A DNA stretch of 64,000 bases from Prevotella sp. khp7. GTDB lineage: Bacteria; Bacteroidota; Bacteroidia; Bacteroidales; Bacteroidaceae. The translations under genes were made by a program, and so were the position numbers. The notes below the pieces were generated by a model that did not search any database, was not told where the DNA came from, and saw only the letters and a program-made list of their open reading frames with translations. The stretch lies in NCBI RefSeq assembly GCF_900109055.1, contig NZ_FOIV01000002.1:682001-746000 (forward strand). Reading direction: 5' to 3'. The first letter of the stretch is position 1; the number at the start of each line of letters is the position of its first letter. Shown in pieces: positions 45,023 through 57,408 of the stretch.

Positions 45023-46894
45023 TTAGAATTCCAGAATCAGACTCTGTCGGGGCTTAAGCTCCTGATTTTCTGAGAGGTCGTAGTTGTGATCTGTCAGGAT
45101 ATCCTTGGCCTTGGTGGCATTGCCGATAATCTCTGCGTAGCGGCTAACGTCGAAGGTTGCAGGTTCCGAGGTGCCGTTGAGAATGGTGAGGACAGTCTTG
45201 CCTTGATACTGGCGGGCTACGACGTAGATACCGTTGAAGGGGATGAACTGCGTTTGCTTACCCTTGATGATAACATCGTTGCCCTGACGCCAATGGAGCA
45301 GACGGCTCAGCCATGTGAACATGCTCTGTTCCGCTTGGGTACGTCCTTCACGGGTGAAGCAATTATGCTCGTCGCCAGGGAAACCGCCAGGGAAATCCTT
45401 GCGCACATTGCCATCGGTAATGACCTTTGTGCCATTCATAAGAACCTCTGTGCCGTAGTAGAGCTGAGGAATGCGGTTCACAGTGAGTAGCAGTGACAGA
45501 GCCTGTTTAAGTGCCAGTGTGTCTTTGCCTTCACCTAGGAATCTGTCGGTGTCATGGTTCTCGATAAAGGCCATCACACTCGACGGGTTAGGGTAGAGGT
45601 AGTCGTATACAAACGAGCCGTAAAGGCGGTTCAGTCCTTTCTCAAAACCGTCGGTCTCTTCCTCCTTCGCTTGACTGAACTTGTTGTAGAAAGAGAAGTC
45701 CATCACCGTTTTCAAGTAAGAGTTAGTCTTAGCGAGTTTCGAGTCTTTCTGCCAAGTAGCGGTATAAGCCGGCTCTGTGACCCATGTCTCACCTACGGTG
45801 TTGAAGTTGGGATATTCTTCGTTAATCTCTTTCATCCATTGGGCCATAGCATCTGCGTAGGCATAAGGATAAGTGTCCATGCGGATGCCGTCGATGCCAA
45901 CGGTCTCAATCCACCACATGCTGTTCTGGATGAGGTAGCGCAGGAGGTGTGGATTATGCTGATTCAAATCTGGCATAGAGGGTACGAACCAGCCTTCGGT
46001 TGTCTCCTTGAGGTCAATCTCCGAAGCGTAAGGGTCGACAATAGGTGTCAGTTTGTAACTAGTCTGCAGATACTTACTTTGTGGTTGCTCGTCCAGCCAA
46101 TCGGGAGCATTCAGCCAGTCTTTAGATGGCATGTCCTTGGTCCAAGGGTGCTCAAATCCGCTATGATTGAAAATCATGTCCATAACAATCTTCAGTCCTT
46201 TCGCGTGGGCTTCGTCGCAAAAATGCTTGTAGTCCTCGTTAGAACCGAAACGTGGGTCTACCTTATAATAGTTGGTAGTGGCATAACCGTGGTATGTGGA
46301 AAAGCCGTTCTCGCTGTCGGGAGAGTCGTTCTCCATAACAGGGGTGAACCAAAGGGCGGTGACACCAAGTTCATTAAAGTAGTCGAGGTGCTCACGGATG
46401 CCGTTCAGGTCGCCACCATGGCGGAGCGACGGTTTGGTACGATCCTCTACATAATTGCGCATACCCTTGATTTGCTTTGGATGATTAGCACTCTGTGCAA
46501 AGCGATCGGGCATGAGTTGATAGAGGACGTCGGCGTTGGTGAATCCCATACGTTTGTCGCCACTCATCTCACGCTGTTTCAGTAGGTATTGTACCTTGAT
46601 TTTACCAAAGTTAAGTGTCATGGTACCAGGCTGAGCATCTTTCAGGTTCAGATAGACAAGCAGGTAGTTGGGCGAGTCGAGACGAACGATGCTGTCGACA
46701 ACTGCGCCCGGGTAATCGGTGCTCACACTGGCAACATCACGAATACCTTGACCATAGACCATTAGTTGTACAGAGGGGTTCTTCATCCCGACGTACCAGT
46801 TGGTGGGTTCTATACGGTCAATCACAGATTTCTTCGCTGCCATCGTGGTGAGCGTTGTGCTTACAAGTAAGCTAAAGATAAAGAGTCGTTTCAT
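45023..46894 (-). CDS. susA: GH13 neopullulanase/cyclomaltodextrinase, SusA-like
   Basis: 623 residues with signal peptide (MKRLFIFSLLVSTTLTTMAA). An N-terminal beta domain (30-125) precedes the barrel: MPDRFAQ, DMIFNHSG (region I), GIDGIRMDTYPYA (region II with the nucleophile Asp), VGETW (region III acid Glu) and FIENHDTDR (region IV). Length and domain order match SusA of the Bacteroides starch system, a periplasmic enzyme that splits maltodextrins, cyclodextrins or pullulan. It is the last gene of the operon, 2 bases after the pullulanase gene. Confidence 0.92.
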   Translation of the reverse strand: MKRLFIFSLLVSTTLTTMAAKKSVIDRIEPTNWYVGMKNPSVQLMVYGQGIRDVASVSTDYPGAVVDSIVRLDSPNYLLVYLNLKDAQPGTMTLNFGKIKVQYLLKQREMSGDKRMGFTNADVLYQLMPDRFAQSANHPKQIKGMRNYVEDRTKPSLRHGGDLNGIREHLDYFNELGVTALWFTPVMENDSPDSENGFSTYHGYATTNYYKVDPRFGSNEDYKHFCDEAHAKGLKIVMDMIFNHSGFEHPWTKDMPSKDWLNAPDWLDEQPQSKYLQTSYKLTPIVDPYASEIDLKETTEGWFVPSMPDLNQHNPHLLRYLIQNSMWWIETVGIDGIRMDTYPYAYADAMAQWMKEINEEYPNFNTVGETWVTEPAYTATWQKDSKLAKTNSYLKTVMDFSFYNKFSQAKEEETDGFEKGLNRLYGSFVYDYLYPNPSSVMAFIENHDTDRFLGEGKDTLALKQALSLLLTVNRIPQLYYGTEVLMNGTKVITDGNVRKDFPGGFPGDEHNCFTREGRTQAEQSMFTWLSRLLHWRQGNDVIIKGKQTQFIPFNGIYVVARQYQGKTVLTILNGTSEPATFDVSRYAEIIGNATKAKDILTDHNYDLSENQELKPRQSLILEF

Positions 46895-46896
46895 AT

Positions 46897-48798
46897 TTAG
46901 TTGTGAATAATGATTGCTGACTGCGGATCGGCTATTGCCTTATCGCCCTTAAGACTGCCGAGGCCTTGTTCATTGATGATACCATCGCAACATACAATGG
47001 TGTAGTTGCCTTCGGGAATGGTGATCTCGGCAGACGACTTGCTGGCATTGAGAATGACGATAATATCGCGCCAGTCATCACGTCCTGCATAGTTCTTCAA
47101 TCGATAGGCAACGGTGCCTTCTGGGGCATTGATAAACTCAAGGTGCTTGCGCACGAGGTCGGCATTGCCTAAACGGAAGGCGGGGTGGTTCTTGCGCAAC
47201 TGGATGAGGTTCTTATAATATTCAAAGACCTGTGGATACTTAGCTTTGTTGGACCAGTCGAGCTGATTGATGCTGTCGGGCGATTCAAAGCTGTTGTGAA
47301 CGCCTTTTTTGCTGCGAAGCAACTCTTCTCCGCTGAGGATGAAAGGAACGCCCTGAGAGGTGAATACGGTTGTCTGGGCAAGCAAGTCGAGACGGATGAG
47401 TTCATCGTCGGCAATGCTGGGGATGCTGGCGCGGAGACGGTCGGCAAGACACATGTCATCGTGACAGCTAACGTAACTGATCATCTGAGTAGGCTCAAGC
47501 GCCCAGGGAGTCTGTGAGTAGTTGACTTTAGACATGTCGACCTGAGGGTGTTGGATAGCGCCAACAATACCGTACTTGATGCTCTCTTCGCAATTGGGCT
47601 CACCAGCCAGAAAGCCGCCTTTGGTATCGTCAGAGAACGGACCGCGAAGAGCATCTCTGATCTCATCGCTGAAAGCTGCAATACTTGGCATCTGAGCGAT
47701 GTTGGCTTTCATGCCTAACTGCTCGTTAGGCAGAGCGCAACTGCCTGCACTCCATCCCTCACCATAGATATAGATGGTGGGGTCGATGTTATTAACCATC
47801 TGGCGAATCTGGTTCATAGTCTCGATGTCGTGAACGCCCATTAGGTCGAAGCGAAATCCGTCAATGTGGTATTCGTTAATCCAGTATTTCACACTTTCGA
47901 GCATGAATTTACGCATCATGGGCTGATCGGAGGCCGTTTCGTTACCGCAACCGCTACCATTGCTATATTGTCCGTCGGCAGTCTTACGATAGAAATAGTC
48001 GGGATAGGTACGTTGGAAGTTGGAGTGCTCGATGTCGTAGGTATGGTTATACACCACGTCGAGAATGACGCGTATACCTGCTTTGTGGAGGGCTTGCACC
48101 ATCTGCTTGAACTCACGAATACGTACTTCGGGCTGATAAGGATTGGTAGAGTAACCGCCCTCTGGCACGTTATAGTTCACAGGATCATAGCCCCAGTTAT
48201 ACTGTGGCTGGTTAAGACGCGTCTCGTCCACGGAACCGTAGTCGTAGCTGGGCAGTATATGTATTGCATTCACACCCAACTGTTTCAAGTGCTCGATGGC
48301 CCATGGTTCGGTGAGTGCCATGAACTTACCCGGATACTTGGCATCGGCACGGTTGATAGAGAAGTCGCGATGATGCATCTCGTAGATGACGAGGTCGGCA
48401 GGCGACTTGGTGACAGGACGCTTGTCGCAGCACCAATGTTCTGGGTTGGTTTGCTTCATGTCGATGATGGCGGCGCGCTTACCATTTACTCCGACGGCTT
48501 TGGCAAAGACGCCTGCACATTCGCCGCGTCCCACATCAAATGTATAGAACTTACCCATCAGGTCGCCCTTGACGGTGGCAGTGAATTGTTCTTTCCCCGT
48601 CTTCTGCATCTTCACGGTCTTGATGGCTTTACCATCCTTTCCTTGCTGATAGATGCGTAGTGTTACCTTCGCGTTGTCGGGTGCAAAGAGTTTAAACGTG
48701 GTGGCCTGCGGGGTGTAGGTCATCTCTTGAAAAGCTTGAGCCGCAATCATATTGGGCAACAACATAGACAATAGTCCTGCAAAAATCAATTTCTTCAT
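46897..48798 (-). CDS. pulA: Type I pullulanase (GH13)
   Basis: 633 residues with signal peptide (MKKLIFAGLLSMLLPNMIAAQ). A CBM48-type N-domain (TTFKLFAPDNAKVTLRIYQQG) is followed by the barrel; YNWGYDPVNYNVPEG is the type I pullulanase signature. Catalytic regions: DVVYNHTYD, GFRFDLMGVHD (nucleophile Asp), IYGEGWS (acid Glu) and SYVSCHDD. It debranches alpha-1,6 links in starch or pullulan fragments in the periplasm. It lies 32 bases after susB and 2 before the susA-like gene. Confidence 0.94.
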   Translation of the reverse strand: MKKLIFAGLLSMLLPNMIAAQAFQEMTYTPQATTFKLFAPDNAKVTLRIYQQGKDGKAIKTVKMQKTGKEQFTATVKGDLMGKFYTFDVGRGECAGVFAKAVGVNGKRAAIIDMKQTNPEHWCCDKRPVTKSPADLVIYEMHHRDFSINRADAKYPGKFMALTEPWAIEHLKQLGVNAIHILPSYDYGSVDETRLNQPQYNWGYDPVNYNVPEGGYSTNPYQPEVRIREFKQMVQALHKAGIRVILDVVYNHTYDIEHSNFQRTYPDYFYRKTADGQYSNGSGCGNETASDQPMMRKFMLESVKYWINEYHIDGFRFDLMGVHDIETMNQIRQMVNNIDPTIYIYGEGWSAGSCALPNEQLGMKANIAQMPSIAAFSDEIRDALRGPFSDDTKGGFLAGEPNCEESIKYGIVGAIQHPQVDMSKVNYSQTPWALEPTQMISYVSCHDDMCLADRLRASIPSIADDELIRLDLLAQTTVFTSQGVPFILSGEELLRSKKGVHNSFESPDSINQLDWSNKAKYPQVFEYYKNLIQLRKNHPAFRLGNADLVRKHLEFINAPEGTVAYRLKNYAGRDDWRDIIVILNASKSSAEITIPEGNYTIVCCDGIINEQGLGSLKGDKAIADPQSAIIIHN

Positions 48799-48830
48799 TG
48801 GTTCTTAATTATGGTTGGCCGTTGATATTA

Positions 48831-53728
<4,898 letters not shown>

Positions 53729-53759
53729 ATCCGAATTGCTTTTAGTTACTCTTTGTGTG

Positions 53760-53767
53760 CAAAGTTA
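53760..53767 (-). promoter_or_regulatory. -7 promoter box for malQ operon
   Basis: TAACTTTG on the minus strand, 32 bases before the malQ ATG. No canonical -33 is apparent, which suits an activator-dependent promoter. Confidence 0.65.
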
Positions 53768-53822
53768 CGAAATAATCCGTTTCGTTGTTCTTCTAACTCC
53801 TTAGTTATTAAAGTCTTCCAAA

Positions 53823-53836
53823 TGCAAACGTTTGCA
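53823..53836. promoter_or_regulatory. 14-bp palindrome TGCAAACGTTTGCA, LacI-type operator candidate
   Basis: Perfectly self-complementary with a central CG, the form typical of LacI/MalR-family operators. It lies about 55 bases upstream of the malQ -7 box, where an activator might bind. Confidence 0.55.
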
Positions 53837-53902
53837 CTATAAAGCGCAATGTCCATATACTAAACTTGGGGTTTACTCCGGGTAAAGATTATCCCTTTCG
53901 GT

Positions 53903-53921
53903 ACAAAACAAGTTGTTTTGT
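53903..53921. repeat. Palindrome copy 1 (AAAACAAGTTGTTTT core)
   Basis: ACAAAACAA-G-TTGTTTTGT, perfect 9-bp arms. Upstream flank GATTATCCCTTTC resembles the flank of copy 2. Confidence 0.65.
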
Positions 53922-53968
53922 TCGTGTTCAGATAGTCTCTATGGGTGTTAAGGATAGTCTCTTTGAAG

Positions 53969-53987
53969 GTAAAACAAGTTGTTTTAC
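53969..53987. repeat. Palindrome copy 2 (AAAACAAGTTGTTTT core)
   Basis: GTAAAACAA-G-TTGTTTTAC, perfect 9-bp arms, 66 bases from copy 1 and sharing the 15-base core. The flank GATAGTCTCTTTG parallels that of copy 1, so a longer unit seems duplicated. Confidence 0.65.
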
Positions 53988-54029
53988 TGTAGATGAAAAC
54001 GTTTGAACGAGGGCTGGAGATAAAGAAAA

Positions 54030-54053
54030 TGCTGCAAGTTTATACTTGCAGCA
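54030..54053 (-). terminator. Terminator of tRNA-Leu
   Basis: TGCTGCAAGT (54030-54039) pairs exactly with ACTTGCAGCA (54044-54053); on the minus strand it is followed by TTTTCTTT, 23 bases past the tRNA 3' end. Confidence 0.85.
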
Positions 54054-54075
54054 CTTATGCTTAGGAGTCTTGTCG

Positions 54076-54157
54076 TACCCAGAGCCGGGGTCGAACCGGC
54101 ACGGGTTGCCCCACTGGTGTTTGAGACCAGCGCGTCTACCGATTCCGCCATCTGGGC
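54076..54157 (-). tRNA. tRNA-Leu, anticodon CAA
   Basis: On the minus strand the acceptor GCCCAGA pairs with TCTGGGT; D-arm TGGCGGAATCGGTAGACGC, anticodon stem CTGGT/ACCAG around loop CTCAAAC (anticodon CAA, reads UUG), a long class II variable arm, and T-arm with GGTTCGACCCC. The discriminator is A and CCA is not encoded. A -7 box lies at 54195-54202 and a terminator at 54030-54053, so it is a single-gene unit. Confidence 0.96.
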
Positions 54158-54194
54158 TTGGTAAAAAGATGCAACTGGGCTCCTAAAGCGGGTG

Positions 54195-54202
54195 CAAAGG
54201 TA
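54195..54202 (-). promoter_or_regulatory. -7 promoter box for tRNA-Leu
   Basis: TACCTTTG on the minus strand, about 38 bases before the tRNA 5' end. Confidence 0.6.
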
Positions 54203-54275
54203 CGATAAAAATTTGAAACTCCAAAGGTTTCTTATAAAAAACTTAAAAATATTTGTTTTAATCAACTATTATATG

Positions 54276-54283
54276 TATCTTCG
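54276..54283 (+). promoter_or_regulatory. Variant -7 box for mannose-1-phosphate guanylyltransferase
   Basis: TATCTTCG, one base off TAnnTTTG, 30 bases before ATG 54313. Confidence 0.4.
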
Positions 54284-54312
54284 CAGCAGTAAATTTTGCT
54301 AATAACCAATAC

Positions 54313-55407
54313 ATGGAAATAACTGATAAGAAGAATTTCTGTATCATCCTTGCCGGTGGCCGCGGACGTCGTTTGTGGCCTGTCAGCAGGGAGCAGTACC
54401 CTAAGCAGTTCGTAGACCTGTTCGGAACGGGAAAGACTCAGTTGCAGGCAACATTCGATCGCTTTGCCCGTTTGCTGCCTAAAGAGAATATATATATATG
54501 TACGTGTAGAGAGTATCTGCATTTGGTGCAGGAACAGTTGCCTGAGGTGACTGAGCACAATACCATTGTGGAACCGATTCACAGAAACACGGCACCGAGT
54601 GTGGCCTGGGCCACGATGCGCATCCTGCGACAGAACAACGATGCAAACATCATCATATCGCCTTCAGACCAGCTGGTGCTCGACGAGGCTTCGTTTTCGC
54701 ACAGCATGGATGTAGGCGTAGGCTATGTGTCTGAGAACAATGTCCTGCTGGCTATGGGGGTGAAGCCTACGCGGCCTGAGCCTGGCTATGGTTATATACA
54801 ACTGGGCGATCTGAGCTGTAAGCCTGAGGTGTATAAGGTGAAGTCGTTCACCGAGAAACCTGAGCGCGACTTTGCTAAGATGTTCATGGAGAGTGGCGAG
54901 TTCTATTGGAATACTGGTATCTTTATTGCAAGTGCCCGTCACCTGATAGAGAACTTCAAGTACATATTCCCCGCCGTACTGCGTAACCTGAACGTTGAGA
55001 AGCCCAACTATACTTATGAGGAGGAATTGGTATACGTGGAGGAGAATTATCCGCGCTATCCCAATCTCTCGCTCGACTATGCCATTCTGGAGCAGAGTCA
55101 GGAGGTGTTTGTCATGAAGTGCAATTTCGGATGGGCCGACCTCGGCACGTGGCATGCCATATATGAGGTGATGACCAAGGTGAAAGATGATAATGTGGTG
55201 CTCGACTCGCAGGTGTTGCTGGAAGACTGCCATAACAACATCATTCGTCTGCCGAAAGGGAAACTGGGCGTGTTTAACGGACTTGAAGGTTATATCGTGG
55301 CCGAAGAGGGCGACGTACTGATGATTTGTAAGAAGAGCGATAACTCTTCGATGGTGAAGAAATACGTGAATGAGGTACGTCTGAAATATGGAGAGGAGTT
55401 TGTCTAA
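54313..55407 (+). CDS. manC: Mannose-1-phosphate guanylyltransferase
   Basis: 364 residues, cytosolic. The nucleotidyltransferase signature is near the N-terminus (IILAGGRGRRLWPVSREQYPKQF), followed by EPIHRNTAPSVAWA, FTEKPERDFAKMF, YWNTGIFI and FGWADLGTWHAI. It makes GDP-mannose from mannose-1-phosphate and GTP for glycan and capsule synthesis. It is shorter than bifunctional ManC/AlgA types, lacking the cupin isomerase domain. It is monocistronic and ends in a palindrome shared with the convergent HIT gene (4-base overlap). Confidence 0.92.
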   Translation: MEITDKKNFCIILAGGRGRRLWPVSREQYPKQFVDLFGTGKTQLQATFDRFARLLPKENIYICTCREYLHLVQEQLPEVTEHNTIVEPIHRNTAPSVAWATMRILRQNNDANIIISPSDQLVLDEASFSHSMDVGVGYVSENNVLLAMGVKPTRPEPGYGYIQLGDLSCKPEVYKVKSFTEKPERDFAKMFMESGEFYWNTGIFIASARHLIENFKYIFPAVLRNLNVEKPNYTYEEELVYVEENYPRYPNLSLDYAILEQSQEVFVMKCNFGWADLGTWHAIYEVMTKVKDDNVVLDSQVLLEDCHNNIIRLPKGKLGVFNGLEGYIVAEEGDVLMICKKSDNSSMVKKYVNEVRLKYGEEFV

Positions 55408-55420
55408 TCGACAAACTCCT
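55394..55420. terminator. Palindrome shared by the ends of manC and the HIT gene
   Basis: AGGAGTTTGTC (55394-55404), loop TAATC, GACAAACTCCT (55410-55420). It encodes Glu-Phe-Val at the C-terminus of both convergent proteins, with the manC stop in the loop. No long U-tract; a convergent terminator is inferred. Confidence 0.65.
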
Positions 55421-55799
55421 TACGTATCTTAGCGGCAATTTCCTTGAATTCCTCTTCCGTGAGTTTCAGCTTCTCACGGCGGAAGTCAACATCCTGCTCT
55501 GACTGCATCGGAATGAGGTGGATATGAGCATGGGCCACCTCAAGACCCAGCACAACCTGAGCCACCTTCTTACAAGGGAAGGCTGCCTTGACGGCTTTGG
55601 CCACTTTCTTGGCGAACACCTGATATTCGGCAATCTCGTCATCGTCCATATCGAAGATATAGTCTACCTCGCGACGGGGAATCACGAGCGTGTGACCTTT
55701 TACCAGCGGGTTGATGTCGAGGAATGCGTAGAACTTGTCGTTCTCTGCACACTTGTAGCTGGGAATCTCACCAGCGGCAATCTTAGAAAAAATATCCAT
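55404..55799 (-). CDS. HIT-family nucleotide hydrolase
   Basis: 131 residues with the histidine triad in VAHAHIHLIPM and the N-terminal HINT-type opening MDIFSKIAAGEIPSYKCAEND. HIT proteins of this branch hydrolyse adenosine phosphoramidates or dinucleoside polyphosphates. It lies 35 bases after greA and is probably cotranscribed; the gap contains GGTAAAAGAG-like repeats. Convergent with manC. Confidence 0.93.
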   Translation of the reverse strand: MDIFSKIAAGEIPSYKCAENDKFYAFLDINPLVKGHTLVIPRREVDYIFDMDDDEIAEYQVFAKKVAKAVKAAFPCKKVAQVVLGLEVAHAHIHLIPMQSEQDVDFRREKLKLTEEEFKEIAAKIRKEFVD

Positions 55800-55834
55800 A
55801 ACTTACCTCTTTTACCTTATTTACTCTTTTACCT

Positions 55835-56302
55835 TTATCCTACGGTTATCTTGTCGATGCGCAGTTTGATGGTGCCACGAGGAATCTTCACTTCCACCTC
55901 GTCGCCCACTTTGTGGTTCAGCAGGCCCTGTGCAATCGGGGTCTGGATAGAGATCTTGCCTTCGCGGAGGTTAGCCTCGCTCTCGCTGACGATGGTATAG
56001 GTCATCTTGGCCTTGTTCATCAGGTTGGTCATCTCTACTTTTGACAGAATCTGTACGGCATCGGTGCTCAGACGGCTCGTGTCTACAACCTTTGCCTCAG
56101 AGATTGTCACCTTCAGCTGGTTGATCTTATCTTCCAGATGTGCCTGTGCCTCCTTGGCAGCGTCGTACTCACTGTTTTCACTCAGGTCGCCCTTCTCGCG
56201 TGCCTCAGCAATAGCAGCAGAGGCTTTGGGGCGCTCTACACTCTCTAAATGTTTCAGTTCGGCTAGCAGTTTGTCGTAGCCTTCTTGTGACATGTAAGCC
56301 AT
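55835..56302 (-). CDS. greA: Transcription elongation factor GreA
   Basis: 155 residues: N-terminal coiled coil (about 1-75) with the acidic tip GDLSENSEYDAAKE, which reaches into the RNA polymerase secondary channel to trigger cleavage of backtracked RNA, and a C-terminal FKBP-like domain (SIQTPIAQGLLNHKVGDEVEVKIPRG). It is first of a greA-HIT pair. Its promoter box lies at 56429-56436 and a full intrinsic terminator lies between that box and the ATG, so greA may be controlled by attenuation. Confidence 0.96.
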   Translation of the reverse strand: MAYMSQEGYDKLLAELKHLESVERPKASAAIAEAREKGDLSENSEYDAAKEAQAHLEDKINQLKVTISEAKVVDTSRLSTDAVQILSKVEMTNLMNKAKMTYTIVSESEANLREGKISIQTPIAQGLLNHKVGDEVEVKIPRGTIKLRIDKITVG

Positions 56303-56349
56303 AATACTTATTATTTTATTGATTTATGATCTTGTTTTAAGTCAGACGT

Positions 56350-56390
56350 AAAAAACAAAGAATCCCGACAATGGTGTCGTGTCGGAATCC
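56350..56390 (-). terminator. Intrinsic terminator in the greA leader
   Basis: Minus strand GGATTCCGACA (56390-56380) pairs with TGTCGGGATTC (56370-56360), with wobble pairs, loop 9 bases, then TTTGTTTTT. It is about 48 bases before the greA ATG and downstream of the putative greA promoter; it would also end read-through from the PAP2 gene. Confidence 0.85.
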
Positions 56391-56428
56391 TTGATTTCTA
56401 ATATGTCTTATCCTTACTTACTTGGTTG

Positions 56429-56436
56429 CAAAGGTA
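56429..56436 (-). promoter_or_regulatory. -7 promoter box for greA
   Basis: TACCTTTG on the minus strand, just after the PAP2 stop codon (56452) and upstream of the leader terminator. Confidence 0.6.
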
Positions 56437-56451
56437 GACATTATTTTTGAA

Positions 56452-57408
56452 TTAAACAAATTTTCGGGCGAAAAAATGCAGAACCGCGTAAATGACGACG
56501 GCGGAAATCCATCCGCCAATCACGTCAATGGCGTAGTGAGCCTGAATGTAGACCGTGGCAAAGCACATAAGCACGTAGAAGGGCATCATGCCCCAGAAGA
56601 GAGGCTTGCATCGCGCCTTCCAGGCCAGGAACATCAGGATGGTGGTGATACCTACATGACTGCTGGGGAAGGCTGCCGTGGGGCGTTCGCCTGCGTCATG
56701 GGCACTCTCCACAAGATAGTAGAAGAAACCGTCGTTCCATCCAGGGGTGGTTGCTCTGTCCATATGGGTGGCGAACCAGTTGCCCACGTCGGGGAATACA
56801 CCGTTGGCGATATTATCGAATCCTGCTGCCAGATAATAGTACTGCGGACCGGTGACAGGTAGGAAGATAAAGATGACGTAATAGATGAAGAATGAGCTGA
56901 GGATGATGAACTCTGCGCGGTTGAACTCCGTATATCTCTTGAAGAAATAAAACAGTGTGATAACGGCTATCAGTGGGAAATACGAGGCATAGCCCAAATG
57001 CATCAGCTCGCTGAACACAGGATTCGTGATGGCCTGTGAGAAGAGTAGGGCGGGCTGGCAGCCGAAGACTTGCTGCTCATAGCCTGCAAAGAGATGGTCG
57101 AGGTTGGCGAAGTGACGGTTGAACTCGTAGGTTTCTGGGTACCAGAACGACAGGAGTACCAACTGTAGGCCGATGCGGCAAAACAGCGTGAAGCGGCATG
57201 GAATTAGCCGATACACGAACCAGAGGGCCAGTGTCATCATTACAATATGGAAGCGTCCCCAGATGATGGGTTCGATATCGTAGATCTTCGTCGACATGAA
57301 GAGTGCCAACAACAATGTCAGCAGCACATAGCCCATGATGACCCATTCTACGGCCAGCAGTCCCTTGCGTGGCTTTTTCTCAATCTTGAATATATCCTTT
57401 ATAACCAT
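56452..57408 (-). CDS. PAP2-superfamily membrane protein (AUR1/IPC-synthase-like)
   Basis: 318 residues with about six to eight membrane helices. The PAP2 catalytic blocks are near the C-terminus: PTAAFPSSHVGITT (first His) and YIQAHYAIDVIGGW (second His and Asp). The arrangement resembles inositolphosphotransferase/AUR1-type proteins more than simple undecaprenyl phosphatases. It would act on a lipid phosphate at the outer face of the inner membrane. Its start overlaps the end of the SDR gene by 10 bases, so the two are coupled and probably act on the same lipid pathway. Confidence 0.83.
   Translation of the reverse strand: MVIKDIFKIEKKPRKGLLAVEWVIMGYVLLTLLLALFMSTKIYDIEPIIWGRFHIVMMTLALWFVYRLIPCRFTLFCRIGLQLVLLSFWYPETYEFNRHFANLDHLFAGYEQQVFGCQPALLFSQAITNPVFSELMHLGYASYFPLIAVITLFYFFKRYTEFNRAEFIILSSFFIYYVIFIFLPVTGPQYYYLAAGFDNIANGVFPDVGNWFATHMDRATTPGWNDGFFYYLVESAHDAGERPTAAFPSSHVGITTILMFLAWKARCKPLFWGMMPFYVLMCFATVYIQAHYAIDVIGGWISAVVIYAVLHFFARKFV

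Larger units (their letters stand above)
53768..54023. other. Gene-free regulatory region upstream of malQ
   Basis: No gene is visible between the malQ promoter and the tRNA-Leu terminator. The stretch holds a 14-bp perfect palindrome (53823-53836), two related palindromes (53903-53921 and 53969-53987), a duplicated GATAGTCTCT (53931-53940 and 53953-53962), and a second AAACGTTT core (53997-54004). Confidence 0.7.

Noticed and set aside
45554..46585. 343-codon frame on the plus strand inside the GH13 gene
   Set aside because: Antisense shadow of a well-supported GH13 enzyme, low-complexity composition and no promoter.
53984..54265. Minus-strand frame of 93 codons with MAESVDALVSNTSGATRAG
   Set aside because: This is the well-known conceptual translation across a tRNA-Leu gene; the tRNA and its terminator fully explain the DNA.
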